Part shown: positions 55,709 through 64,000 of the stretch, piece by piece | Layout: each line of letters starts with the position of its first letter | Numbering within the stretch: the stretch's first letter is position 1 | Origin: Massilia agilis | GTDB lineage: Bacteria; Pseudomonadota; Gammaproteobacteria; Burkholderiales; Burkholderiaceae_D | Length of the DNA stretch: 64,000 nt | Assembly (NCBI RefSeq): GCF_024756255.1 | Contig: NZ_JANUHB010000001.1 | Coordinates: 1,302,001 to 1,366,000 of the forward strand | Direction: 5' to 3' | Translations under genes and position numbers: made by a program | The notes under the pieces: generated by a model | What the model saw: only the letters and a program-made list of their open reading frames with translations | Told to the model about the DNA's origin: nothing | Database searches by the model: none

Positions 55709-56821
55709 TCAGCGGACGTCCGGCGCCGTCGTTACCGACGACAGCGTGGTGGCCGGCTCTGCCGCCGAGAAGCTGGACGGCTTGAGCGCCTCGAGCCAGC
55801 GGCGAATGCGGCCCGCGTCGGCGGTGCGCGACATCTTGCCCTTGGAATCCAGGAACACCATGATCACGTTGCGGCCCTGGATCAGCGCCTGCATCACCAG
55901 GCAGCGCCCCGCTTCGTTGATGAAGCCGGTCTTCTGCAGCCCGATATTCCAGTCCGGCAGCGACACCAGGTAGTTGGTGTTACCAAACCGCATGGGCCGC
56001 CCGTTCGCCGTCACCACATAGTTGGGCGACGTGGTGTAGTCGCGCAGCGTCGGTTCCTGGTGCGCGACCGCGACCAGCCTGGCCAGGTCGCGCGCACTCG
56101 ACACGTTGTCGCTCGACAGCCCGCTGGAATCGACATAGTGCGTGTCGTTCATGCCCAGCTCGCGCGCCTTGTCGTTCATGGCCGCCACGAAGGCCGAGAT
56201 GCCACCCGGATAATTGCGCCCGAGCGCGGCAGCGGCGCGGTTTTCGGAACTCATCAACGCAATGTGCAACAGGTCACGCCGGCTCATGCGCGCGCCCACG
56301 CGCAGGCGCGAGCTCGTGAACTTGTGGCGGTCCACATCGGCCTCGGTCACGGTCAGCACCTCGTCCATGTCCTGGTGCGCCTGCACCACGACCAGGCCCG
56401 TCATCAGCTTGGTGATCGACGCGATCGGCAGGGCCACGCTTGAATTCTTTTCGAACAACACCTCGGACGTTTCCTGATCGAGCACCAGGGCCACGTTGGA
56501 GCGCAGGTCGAGCGGATCATGGGTCAGGTTCAGGCCCGCCAGGTCGCCGGCGCTGAGGGCCGCCACCGCCGGCGCCGCGCGGCGCACGCGCTGCCACGTC
56601 ACCTTGCGCTTGCCGTGGACCATTTCGATACGGCGCACCATGCGTTCGCGGTTGTCGTCGGCGATCTGCTGGGCCAGGTCCTTGCGCTTGGCGCTGGCCT
56701 TGTGGATGTGGTGCCGGGCCGGCTTGGCACTGGCAGCGCTCTTGGCGGACGTGCCGGCCGCCACGGCAGGCTCGGTGGCGAACAGCAAGAAGGCGACAGT
56801 GGCGAACGCAAACTTATACAT
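55709..56821 (-). CDS. pbpG: D-alanyl-D-alanine endopeptidase (PBP7-like)
   Basis: A 370-residue periplasmic peptidase with a signal peptide at about residues 1-22 and a basic Ala-rich linker. The penicillin-binding motifs are Ser135-Ile-Thr-Lys138 (SITK), Ser192-Glu-Asn194 (SEN) and Lys297-Thr-Gly299 (KTG). Sequence around MTGLVVV and SNVALVLDQETSEVLFEKN matches PbpG-type S11 enzymes that cleave peptidoglycan crosslinks. The start at 56821 (MYKFAFATVAF) gives a proper signal peptide, so the 56929 start is rejected. Confidence 0.93.
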   Translation of the reverse strand: MYKFAFATVAFLLFATEPAVAAGTSAKSAASAKPARHHIHKASAKRKDLAQQIADDNRERMVRRIEMVHGKRKVTWQRVRRAAPAVAALSAGDLAGLNLTHDPLDLRSNVALVLDQETSEVLFEKNSSVALPIASITKLMTGLVVVQAHQDMDEVLTVTEADVDRHKFTSSRLRVGARMSRRDLLHIALMSSENRAAAALGRNYPGGISAFVAAMNDKARELGMNDTHYVDSSGLSSDNVSSARDLARLVAVAHQEPTLRDYTTSPNYVVTANGRPMRFGNTNYLVSLPDWNIGLQKTGFINEAGRCLVMQALIQGRNVIMVFLDSKGKMSRTADAGRIRRWLEALKPSSFSAAEPATTLSSVTTAPDVR

Positions 56822-56985
56822 CTGAAAAACCCTCGATGCGAACTGATGAGTACTGCATGAAAGTGTATCCAAACAGGATGCGAGCGCAAGCGAAATTCCT
56901 ATTGAACGCCGCCTTTTGCCAAGCTGCAACAGCCGCCGTCAAACAAGCAGGGAAAGCTTGACGCGGCGGCCTCCGCTAGTATGCC

Positions 56986-57681
56986 CTACTCGATAAAGCG
57001 CACGAATGCGTCCAAGGGCTCACGTTCGGTCACCAGCGAGTTTTCCACCTTGTCCGGGTCGGCCCAGCCGAGCGACATGCCGCACACGACCGTTTCGTTC
57101 TCACCCAGGCCCAGGTGCTCGGCGATGATGCGCGGATAATGGATGAAGGCCGCTTGCGGGCAGGTGTCCAGCCCGCGTGCACGGGCCGCGACCATGATGT
57201 TTTGCAGGAACATCCCGTAATCGATCCAGGAACCCTGCTCGAGCACGCGGTCGATCGTGAAGATCAGGCCCACCGGGGCATCGAAGAAGCGGAAATTGCG
57301 CCCGTGCTGGTGGGCCATCCCGGCCTTGTTGTCGCGCGTGATGCCCAACAGGCCGTACAAGTCCCAGCCCACCTTGCGGCGCCGCTCGATGAACGGCGAC
57401 ACCCACTGGCGCGGGTAATAGAAGTAGGCCTCGCTATGCTCCTTGTTCTTTTCCGGATCGTTGTAGGCGTCCAGGATCGCGTCGGACAGCGCCTCCTTTT
57501 TCGCCCCGGTCAGCACATACACCTTCCACGGCTGGATATTGGTGCCGGACGGCGCGCGGGCGGCGACCTCCAGGATCTTCTCGAGATCCTCGCGCGCGAC
57601 CGGGGTGGGCAGGTACGCGCGGATCGAACGGCGCGACGTGATCGCGGCATCGACCGCTTCCTGCTGAGGGTTGTGAATCAT
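56986..57681 (-). CDS. Nitroreductase family protein (FMN-dependent)
   Basis: A 231-residue flavoprotein. Typical segments are ITSRRSIRAYLPTPV (FMN phosphate binding), EVAARAPSGTNIQPWKVYVL, QNIMVAARARGLDTCPQ and GMSLGWADPDKVENSL. The natural substrate of these oxidoreductases is usually unknown. The start at 57681 (MIHNPQQE) was chosen because the 57780 start would lie in the upstream EamA gene. It follows the EamA gene by 8 nt. Confidence 0.92.
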   Translation of the reverse strand: MIHNPQQEAVDAAITSRRSIRAYLPTPVAREDLEKILEVAARAPSGTNIQPWKVYVLTGAKKEALSDAILDAYNDPEKNKEHSEAYFYYPRQWVSPFIERRRKVGWDLYGLLGITRDNKAGMAHQHGRNFRFFDAPVGLIFTIDRVLEQGSWIDYGMFLQNIMVAARARGLDTCPQAAFIHYPRIIAEHLGLGENETVVCGMSLGWADPDKVENSLVTEREPLDAFVRFIE

Positions 57682-57689
57682 TGTTTCTC

Positions 57690-58580
57690 CTATTTCTTGA
57701 CTACAAAGGCGACGCCGGCCACGGCGATGGCCATGCCCAGCAATCCGGCCGGGCTCAAGGCTTCGCCAAACATCAACCATGCCATGATGGCCGTCGTTGG
57801 CGGCGTCAGGTAAAGCAAACTGGTGACTTGCGTCGCTTCGTTGCGGCTGATCAGCTTAAACAGCAGGAAGATGGCGCCGATCGACAGCGCAAACACCGAC
57901 CACAGCAGCGAGCCGACGAAATGGACGTTCCACTGGACCTGCGACAGCCGCAGATCCAGGCCCTCCAGCACCACCGCCAGCGGCACCAGCACGGCCACGG
58001 TGGCGCTGAACTGGATGACGGTGCCGGTGCGCAAGTCGAACCGGGGGCAGTAGCGCCGCTGGTACAGCGTTCCCGCCGTGATCGACAGGAGCGCAAACAC
58101 ACAATACGCGATGGCCGCCGGCGATAGTCCCGCAAGGCTGATCTTCGCATAGACGACCAGCGCCACGCCGGACAATCCAAGCAGCAGGCCCAGCCACTGG
58201 CGCGGGCGTACCCGTTCGCCGATGAGCGGCGCCGCGAAGGCGGTCAGGATCGGCTGCATGCCAACGATGAGCGCGGTCAAGCCAGCCGGCATGCCCAGCT
58301 TGATGCCGGACCAGACCCCGCCCAGGTACCCCGCCTGCAGCAGCAGCCCGGCCACCGCCACGTGGCCGATGCGGCCCGTCGGCCACGGGGCGCGCGCGAC
58401 CACCACCGCGGGCAGCAGCGCCAGCACTGCCGCACCGCAGCGCAGGATCAGGAAAGTCAGCGGCGGCGCATACGGCAAACCATATTTGGCAACGATGAAT
58501 CCGGTGCTCCACAGGAACACGAAGAAGATCGGGACGGGAGCGAGCCAGGCGTGCGTCGCGCGGGCGGCGGGGATGGTCAC
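57690..58580 (-). CDS. EamA/DMT-family transporter
   Basis: A 296-residue inner-membrane exporter-type protein with about ten helices in two EamA repeats (FVFLWSTGFIVAKYGLPYAPPLTFLILRC; SLLYLTPPTTAIMAWLMFGEALSPAGLLGMAIAVAGV). The proposed start is GTG at 58580 (fMet-Thr-Ile-Pro) because no ATG lies near the hydrophobic core; an ATG much farther upstream would add 49 unlikely residues. Substrate unknown. It precedes the nitroreductase gene. Confidence 0.85.
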   Translation of the reverse strand: MTIPAARATHAWLAPVPIFFVFLWSTGFIVAKYGLPYAPPLTFLILRCGAAVLALLPAVVVARAPWPTGRIGHVAVAGLLLQAGYLGGVWSGIKLGMPAGLTALIVGMQPILTAFAAPLIGERVRPRQWLGLLLGLSGVALVVYAKISLAGLSPAAIAYCVFALLSITAGTLYQRRYCPRFDLRTGTVIQFSATVAVLVPLAVVLEGLDLRLSQVQWNVHFVGSLLWSVFALSIGAIFLLFKLISRNEATQVTSLLYLTPPTTAIMAWLMFGEALSPAGLLGMAIAVAGVAFVVKK

Positions 58581-58900
58581 AGACGAGCTAGCAGAGAGAA
58601 AAGATTGCAGTCTAGCATGAGCACATCCTGCCCCTCTGCGGGTTGGGACTGCGGCGGCGCCGCTCGGTGTTGCACTGCAGTTACTTCTTATGCAGGAAGC
58701 GTTGTTTCCGATGCAAGTTTGCAACACTTGAACTTTACATTGTGCGGCGCATCAAAATCTTCTTGACGTGTTCGGCAATCTCAGTAAAAATTGATTCTGT
58801 TGCGGTGCACCATAGCGCAGCGCCGCCAGGTAGCAACGCTGTTTTCTGCCTCACCGAGTACACGGCAATCATCCCTCAATGCCTAGAATTGGAGAACCAC
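58581..58900. other. Phasin upstream region with TGC/GCA dyads
   Basis: 320 nt between divergent genes. It contains three TGC-spacer-GCA motifs: TGCACTGCA at 58671-58679, TGCAAGTTTGCA at 58712-58723 and TTGCGGTGCAC near 58800. TGC-rich dyads are the type of site bound by the PHA regulator PhaR in related bacteria. A TTGACG at 58763-58768 is a possible -35; the -10 is poor. Confidence 0.45.
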
Positions 58901-59461
58901 ATGTTTGCAATCCCTGAGCAGTTCTCGAACGCCACCAAGGCCAACCTCGAAACCCAGTTCGCCATGCTGTCTTCGCTCACCTCCAAGACCTTCGAGGGCA
59001 TGGAGAAGCTGGTCGACCTGAACATCAGCGCCGCCAAGGCCACGCTGGAAGAATCCTCGGCTGCCGCCCGCCAGCTGCTGCAAGCGAAAGACCCGCAAGA
59101 ATTCTTCTCGCTGACCGCCGCCCAGGCCCAGCCGACCGCCGAAAAGGCGCTGTCGTACGGTCGCCAGCTCGCATCGATCGCGGTGGGCGCCGGCGCAGAG
59201 CTGTCGAAAGCGGCAGAAAACCAGATCGTCGAAGCGAACCGCAAGGTGATCTCGCTGGTGGACGAAGTGAGCAAGAACGCCCCGGCCGGTTCGGAGAACT
59301 TTGTCGCCGCGGTCAAGACCGCGATCAGCAACGCCAACGCCGGCTACGAGCAGTTCACCAAGACCGCCAAGCAGGCTGCCGAAGCAATGGAGTCGAACTT
59401 CAACACCGCCTTTGCCCAGTTCAACCAGGCTGCGAAAAAGGCGACCGCTGCTGCCGCGTAA
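58901..59461 (+). CDS. Phasin family protein (PhaP-type)
   Basis: A 186-residue all-helical phasin that coats polyhydroxyalkanoate granules. [41 protein letters not shown] is the phasin pattern seen in Burkholderiales; the tail is Ala-rich. It implies PHA storage in this organism, but no phaC, phaA or phaB gene lies in the window. GGAG lies 6 nt upstream of the ATG at 58901. A strong terminator follows. Confidence 0.93.
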   Translation: MFAIPEQFSNATKANLETQFAMLSSLTSKTFEGMEKLVDLNISAAKATLEESSAAARQLLQAKDPQEFFSLTAAQAQPTAEKALSYGRQLASIAVGAGAELSKAAENQIVEANRKVISLVDEVSKNAPAGSENFVAAVKTAISNANAGYEQFTKTAKQAAEAMESNFNTAFAQFNQAAKKATAAAA

Positions 59462-59480
59462 TCGGCCAAACGGTTTATAA

Positions 59481-59519
59481 AAAAACGGGGTGGAACCTGC
59501 GCGGTTCCGCCCCGTTTTT
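59481..59519 (+). terminator. Terminator of the phasin gene
   Basis: A long stem: AAAAACGGGG / CCCCGTTTTT outside and GGAACC / GGTTCC inside with a 5-nt loop and one wobble pair, beginning 20 nt after the stop codon. Bidirectional. Confidence 0.93.
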
Positions 59520-59535
59520 CATTGTTAGCTATAAA

Positions 59536-59641
59536 ACCGTCGTCCCCGCGGAGGCGGGGACCCATGCTGAGCTGGCCGAACTGCGAAGGAGCCGCGAGCC
59601 AGCACATTCAGCATGGGTCCCCGCCTTCGCGGGGACGACGT
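59536..59641. repeat. Family 2 hairpin inverted pair
   Basis: Plus unit 59536-59571 and minus unit 59611-59641, both GTCCCCGC/GCGGGGAC, between the phasin terminator and the livF stop codon. Confidence 0.92.
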
Positions 59642-59658
59642 GCCAACGCTTGTGGTCG

Positions 59659-60381
<723 letters not shown>

Positions 60382-60382
60382 G

Positions 60383-61153
60383 TCAGTGCGAACCTCCCAG
60401 GTAGGCCTCGATCACGGCCTGGTTCTTCTGGATCTCGGCCGGCAGCCCTTCCGCCAGCTTCTTGCCGTATTCGAGCACGGTGATGCGGTCGCACAGGCCC
60501 ATCATCAGCTTCACGTCGTGCTCGATCAGGAGCACGGTCTTGCCATCGGCCTTGATCTTCACCAGCAGCTCGCGCAACGCCAGCTTCTCGGTCGCGTTCA
60601 TGCCGGCCGCCGGCTCGTCCAGCGCCAGCAGCTTCGGCTCGGTCGCCAGCGCACGCGCGATCTCCAGCCGGCGCTGGTCGCCATAGGACAGGAACTTGGC
60701 GGTGCGGTTGGCAAACCGGCCGATGCCCACGAAGTCCAGCAGCTCCTGCGCGCGCTGGCGGATCGCCGCCTCTTCCGCGCGCGCGGCCTTGTGGCGGAAG
60801 ATCGCGCCAAACACGCCTTGCCGGGTGCGCACATGGCGACCCACCATCACGTTTTCGAGCGCGGTCATCTCGCCGAACAGGCGGATATTCTGGAAAGTGC
60901 GCGCGATGCCGGCCTTGGCCACCTCGTGCGGGGCCGACGGCGAATACGGCTTGCCGTCCAGCTCGAAGGTGCCGCTGTCCGGCTGGTACAGCCCGGTGAT
61001 CACGTTGAAGAACGTCGTCTTGCCCGCGCCGTTCGGGCCGATCAGTCCGTAGATCTGGCCCTTGTTGATCGTGATGCCTACATCGGTCAGCGCCTGCAGG
61101 CCGCCGAAACGCTTGTTCACGCCGGCGATGTTCAGAAGGATCTGGTCACTCAT
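60383..61153 (-). CDS. livG: Branched-chain amino acid ABC transporter ATPase LivG
   Basis: A 256-residue ATPase: Walker A GPNGAGKTTFFNVITG, signature LSYGDQRRLEIARALA (the LSYG form is typical of LivG), Walker B LLALDEPAAGMNATE, and LLIEHDVKLMMGLCDRI. The start at 61153 (MSDQILLNIAG) has GGGAGA upstream; a start five codons earlier is less well placed. Confidence 0.96.
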   Translation of the reverse strand: MSDQILLNIAGVNKRFGGLQALTDVGITINKGQIYGLIGPNGAGKTTFFNVITGLYQPDSGTFELDGKPYSPSAPHEVAKAGIARTFQNIRLFGEMTALENVMVGRHVRTRQGVFGAIFRHKAARAEEAAIRQRAQELLDFVGIGRFANRTAKFLSYGDQRRLEIARALATEPKLLALDEPAAGMNATEKLALRELLVKIKADGKTVLLIEHDVKLMMGLCDRITVLEYGKKLAEGLPAEIQKNQAVIEAYLGGSH

Positions 61154-61164
61154 CGTCTTCTCCC

Positions 61165-62376
61165 TCACGCTGCCGACGTTTCGACGTCATCGTCCTGGGT
61201 TGCCGCGGTCGGGCGGTCTTCCTTGTTCGGCGACGGCCACAGGCCGGCCGGACGGTTCAGCATGATCAGGACCATCGCCAGGCCGTACAGCAGCTGGCGC
61301 AGCACCTCGGCCTCGATGACCACCTTGCCGAACACCGCCTGCTGGGCCGGTTCGACCACATGGCGCAGCACTTCCGGCAGCGCGGCCAGCAGCATGCCGC
61401 CCATGACCACGCCCGGAATGTGGCCAATGCCGCCCAACACCACCATCGCCAGCACGGCGATCGATTCGGTCAGCGAGAACGATTCGGGCGACACGAAGCC
61501 CTGGAAGGCCGCGAACATGGCTCCCGCCACACCGCCGAACGACGCGCCCATCGAGAACGCGAGCAGCTTGACGTTGCGGGTGTTGATGCCCATGGCCTTG
61601 GCCGCGATCTCGTCCTCGCGGATCGCGACCCACGCGCGGCCCAGGCGCGAATGCTGCAGCCGGCCGGTGATGAAGATCGTCGCAATGCACAGCAGCAGGA
61701 ACAGGAAGTAGTAGGCGTTCACCGACGGCATGGACAGCCCGAGCACGTTCACCGTGGCGCCCGAACCGGCCTCGCCCGCCAGCGACACGCCAACGATGCG
61801 GATCGGGTCGATCATGTTGATGCCCTGCGGCCCGTTGGTGAAGTTGATCGGGTCGTTCAGGTTGTTCATGAAGATGCGGATGATCTCGCCGAAGCCGAGC
61901 GTCACGATGGCCAGGTAGTCGCCGCGCAGCTTGAGCGTGGGCGCCCCCAGCAGCGCGCCGAACAGCGCCGCGATCGCCGCGGCCAGCGGCACGATGAACC
62001 ACACCGACAGGTGGATGCCGTTCTGGACGATCTCGGGCCCCATCATCGCCACCAGCGCCTCGCCCAGCGCCGGGTAGTTATCGACGATCGATTGCAAGAG
62101 CGTGGCGAACTGCGGCGACGCCAAGAGGCCCGTCAGGTAGGCGCCCACCGCGAAGAACGCGATGTAGCCCAGGTCCAGCAGGCCCGCGAAGCCGACCACG
62201 ATGTTCAGGCCCAGCGCCAGCATGATGTACAGGAGCGCCATGTCGAGGATGCGCACCCACGAGTTGCCGTAGTGGCTGGCGAAGAACGGGAACGCGATCA
62301 TCACCGCGAGCAGCACCGCCATGCTGGCGTACGACTGGCGCGGCTTGTGCTGGGTGTCGAACGTGAGGAGAGCCAT
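61165..62376 (-). CDS. livM: Branched-chain amino acid ABC transporter permease LivM
   Basis: A 403-residue permease with about ten helices: YIMLALGLNIVVGFAGLLDLGYIAFFAVGAYL, LRGDYLAIVTLGFGEIIRIF and LGRAWVAIREDEIAAKAMGINTRNVKLLAFSMGASFGGVAGAMFA. The start at 62376 (MALLTFDTQ) has GAGGAG just upstream. A longer open frame to 63081 reads out of phase through livH and is not coding. It overlaps no neighbour; livH ends 14 nt upstream. Confidence 0.95.
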   Translation of the reverse strand: MALLTFDTQHKPRQSYASMAVLLAVMIAFPFFASHYGNSWVRILDMALLYIMLALGLNIVVGFAGLLDLGYIAFFAVGAYLTGLLASPQFATLLQSIVDNYPALGEALVAMMGPEIVQNGIHLSVWFIVPLAAAIAALFGALLGAPTLKLRGDYLAIVTLGFGEIIRIFMNNLNDPINFTNGPQGINMIDPIRIVGVSLAGEAGSGATVNVLGLSMPSVNAYYFLFLLLCIATIFITGRLQHSRLGRAWVAIREDEIAAKAMGINTRNVKLLAFSMGASFGGVAGAMFAAFQGFVSPESFSLTESIAVLAMVVLGGIGHIPGVVMGGMLLAALPEVLRHVVEPAQQAVFGKVVIEAEVLRQLLYGLAMVLIMLNRPAGLWPSPNKEDRPTAATQDDDVETSAA

Positions 62377-62390
62377 GTGCGATTCCTCCC

Positions 62391-63320
62391 TCAGGCGCGG
62401 TCGGCGACCCGCTCGCCCATGATGCCCGAGGGGCGCACGGTGAGCACGAGGATCAGCACGACGAACGCGAAGATGTCCTGGTAGTGGCTGCCCAAGAAGC
62501 CGCCGGTCAGGTCGCCGATGTAGCCGGCGCCCAGGCTCTCGATGATGCCCAGGACGATCCCGCCGATCATGGCGCCGTAGATGTTGCCGATACCGCCCAG
62601 GACCGCGGCCGAGAAGGCCTTCATGCCGGGCACGGTACCCATCGCGAACTGGATCGACGCATAGTTCGCGCCCCACATCACGCCCGCCACCGCGGCCAGC
62701 GCCGCACCGATGCCAAAGGTCGCCACGATCACGCGGTTCGAATCCACGCCCATCAGGCCGGCCACGCGCGGGTTCTCGGCTACTGCCCGCATCGCGCGGC
62801 CAAGGCGGGTGCGCTCGACCAGCAGCACCAGGCCGAACATCGCCACGGCGGCCAGCACCAGCAGCAGCACCTGGGTCTGCGAGATCATGGCGCCGGCGAT
62901 CACGATCGGCTCGGACGAGAGCAGTTGCGGGAACGGCAGCGGGCTGCGGCCCCAGATCATCATCGCGATGGTCTGCAGCAGGATCGACACGCCGATGGCG
63001 GTGATGAGCGGCGCCAGGCGCGGCGCGTTGCGCAGGCGGCGGTAGGCGACGCGTTCGATCAGCACGTTGACCAGCGCGCACACCGGAATGGCGCCAAGGA
63101 TCGCAATGGCCAGTTGCACGTAGCCCGGCAGGCCAGGCGCGTAAGCTTCCAGCAGCTTGAGGATCGACAGGCCGGCCATGGCGCCGATCATCAGGACGTC
63201 GCCGTGGGCGAAGTTAATCAGGTTCAGCACCCCGTACACCATCGTGTAGCCGAGCGCGACCAGGGCGTACATACTCCCTAGCACCAGACCGTTGAGGATC
63301 TGCTGGATGAAAGTCTCCAT
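62391..63320 (-). CDS. livH: Branched-chain amino acid ABC transporter permease LivH
   Basis: A 309-residue permease with about eight helices: LNGLVLGSMYALVALGYTMVYGVLNLINFAHGDVLMIGA, RPLRN-like RRLRNAPRLAPLITAIGVSILLQ, and AVAENPRVAGLMGVDSNRVIV. First gene of the liv operon. No binding-protein gene (livK/livJ) lies next to it in the window. A terminator-like hairpin lies 28-56 nt upstream of its start. Confidence 0.95.
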   Translation of the reverse strand: METFIQQILNGLVLGSMYALVALGYTMVYGVLNLINFAHGDVLMIGAMAGLSILKLLEAYAPGLPGYVQLAIAILGAIPVCALVNVLIERVAYRRLRNAPRLAPLITAIGVSILLQTIAMMIWGRSPLPFPQLLSSEPIVIAGAMISQTQVLLLVLAAVAMFGLVLLVERTRLGRAMRAVAENPRVAGLMGVDSNRVIVATFGIGAALAAVAGVMWGANYASIQFAMGTVPGMKAFSAAVLGGIGNIYGAMIGGIVLGIIESLGAGYIGDLTGGFLGSHYQDIFAFVVLILVLTVRPSGIMGERVADRA

Positions 63321-63347
63321 GTATTGCTTGCCTTTTCTTCAACTAAC

Positions 63348-63376
63348 AAAAACGGCACCCCGTTCCCGAAGTGCCG
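63348..63376 (-). terminator. Terminator-like hairpin immediately before livH
   Basis: On the minus strand CGGCAC, a 12-nt loop, GTGCCG and TTTTTG. The T-tract ends 28 nt before the livH start codon, so it may attenuate the liv operon or end transcripts arriving from the gene beyond 63889. Confidence 0.6.
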
Positions 63377-63410
63377 CTCTGGCCTGACAAAGTGGTGTTG
63401 CCGCAACCGT

Positions 63411-63457
63411 TCGCTATGACGCAAACGATAGAATTCCGAGCGTTGCCATCATAGCGA
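63411..63457. promoter_or_regulatory. Long dyad upstream of livH
   Basis: Perfect 9-nt arms TCGCTATGA / TCATAGCGA, extended inward by GCAAaCG / CGTTGC around a 13-nt centre. It may be a regulator-binding site or an RNA structure. Confidence 0.5.
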
Positions 63458-63595
63458 GGTTTCGCAAAAACTAATATCAGAAATTAAGAATTGGCGGGAA
63501 TAAACTATGGCGCGGCGCAACAGTGTGAGGTGCTGGTGCGGGAGGGAGTGCGGGTGCACCACCGGGATGCAATAAATCCCAGCCACCGTGCACCT

Positions 63596-63866
63596 ACCGT
63601 CGTCCCGGCGAAAGCCGGGATCCATGCCAAGCTGGCATTCAGGCGACGCTGGCCACGCGCCGCTCACATATAACCGTCGTTCCCGCGCAGGCGGGAACCC
63701 AAAGACCGCGGGACAGTACGCTCGGCATGGGTTCCCGCCTGCGCGGGAGCGACGGGAATTCGGTCACCGTGCAATCACCGTCGTCCCGGCGAAAGCCGGG
63801 ATCCATGCCGAGTCTGACGTAACGCGGCTTGTGCGAGTCCGGACCCCGGCCTACGCCGGGGTTACG
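63596..63866. repeat. Family 2 hairpin cluster
   Basis: Five units: 63596-63628 (plus, CCCGGC/GCCGGG), 63672-63701 (plus, GTTCCCGC/GCGGGAAC), 63724-63754 (minus, GTTCCCGC with a GCGGGAGC arm), 63776-63811 (plus, CCCGGC/GCCGGG) and 63840-63866 (decayed, CCCCGGC/GCCGGGG). The first and fourth end in GGATCCATGCC, a variant not seen elsewhere in the window. Confidence 0.88.
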
Positions 63867-63888
63867 TGCGTAAGCAGTCAGCTTGGAT

Positions 63889-64000
63889 TCAGGCCGCGTC
63901 GGCCTTGCCGCCGTCCAGCCCTTTCGGCAGCGGGAAGGTCACGTTCTCGATCGCGCCGTCGAGCGTGCGCACGCTTGCCGCGCCCAGCGACTTCAGGCGG
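63889..64000 (-). CDS. 3' end of an unidentified gene (partial)
   Basis: An open frame entering from the right edge and ending with TGA at 63891-63889. The visible 36 residues end in VRTLDGAIENVTFPLPKGLD and GGKADAA. Codon use is GC-rich like real genes of this genome. I do not recognise the family from so short a piece. Confidence 0.6.
   Translation of the reverse strand, partial: RLKSLGAASVRTLDGAIENVTFPLPKGLDGGKADAA

Larger units (their letters stand above)
63321..63888. other. Intergenic region upstream of livH
   Basis: 568 nt without a gene I can support. From right to left along the minus strand: a cluster of family 2 repeats, a 47-nt dyad at 63411-63457 and a hairpin with T-tract at 63348-63376 just before livH. 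Confidence 0.6.

Noticed and set aside
62377..63081. N-terminal extension of livM by 235 codons
   Set aside because: Out-of-phase reading through livH; arginine-rich, and the MALLTFDTQ start has a good ribosome site.

Overview
The window is a 64-kb piece of a high-GC bacterial chromosome. Gene content and order (rluC divergent from rne, a moaA-mobA-moeA run, aat-bpt, cysTWA with a CysB-type regulator, a phasin, livHMGF, small intergenic palindromes) point to a betaproteobacterium, most likely Oxalobacteraceae of the Massilia/Duganella/Janthinobacterium type. This placement rests on family resemblance and gene order, not on a database search. No prophage, classical insertion sequence, rRNA operon or CRISPR array is visible. 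One tRNA (initiator Met) is present.

Layout. 0-4 kb (minus strand): rluC, HAD phosphatase, Rieske protein and the S49 peptidase sppA. 4-12 kb (plus): RNase E, a chromate transporter, then molybdenum-cofactor genes moaA and an unusual mobA-moeA single reading frame. 12-19 kb (minus): a REP-associated tyrosine transposase (RAYT), a class D beta-lactamase, rmuC, a truncated haemoglobin, a YbbP-type permease and an adenine deaminase. 19.5-24.8 kb (plus): the stress module prkA-yeaH-spoVR. 25-29.3 kb (plus): tonB-exbB-exbD-exbD and a TPR protein behind a terminator-like hairpin. 29.6-37 kb (plus): ribF, ileS, lspA, coaBC, dut and a lipoprotein that looks like an inactivated M48 peptidase with a PDZ-like segment. 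37-43.4 kb: xdhC, an EamA transporter, an AlkA-type glycosylase, two predicted outer-membrane proteins, a DUF1851 protein and a glycine-rich secreted protein. 43.5-48.1 kb: tRNA-fMet, a Nudix hydrolase, the N-degron transferases aat and bpt, pyrD and a Tas-like aldo-keto reductase. 48.8-53.4 kb (minus): sulfate transport cysT-cysW-cysA, a CysB-type regulator and a TSUP sulfite/sulfate-type exporter. 53.5-59.5 kb: peroxiredoxin, dgkA, an IclR regulator, pbpG, a nitroreductase, an EamA transporter and a phasin. 59.6-63.3 kb (minus): livHMGF. The last 112 bases are the 3' end of an unidentified minus-strand gene.

The most striking non-genic content is two families of short hairpin repeats. Family 1 carries a GTAG tetranucleotide followed by a GGTGGGC...GCCCAC hairpin with ACGCG behind it. 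It occurs at about 14 loci, mostly as inverted pairs, and it also flanks the single RAYT gene at 12.05-12.59 kb, the expected arrangement for a REP/RAYT system. The stem bases covary between copies. One inverted pair is exactly 84 nt (28 codons), lies in frame between the MobA and MoeA domains and turns them into a single 645-codon reading frame. Family 2 (a GTCSSSGC-loop-GCSSSGAC hairpin preceded by CGTC and followed by CCATGC) occupies other intergenic spaces and forms a tandem array at 48.1-48.6 kb in which two stem types alternate strictly. The two families do not share a locus in this window.

Other points: two similar CysB-like operator candidates upstream of cysT and of the TSUP gene suggest one sulfur regulon, and two terminator-like hairpins sit so close to start codons (TPR gene, livH) that attenuation is plausible.
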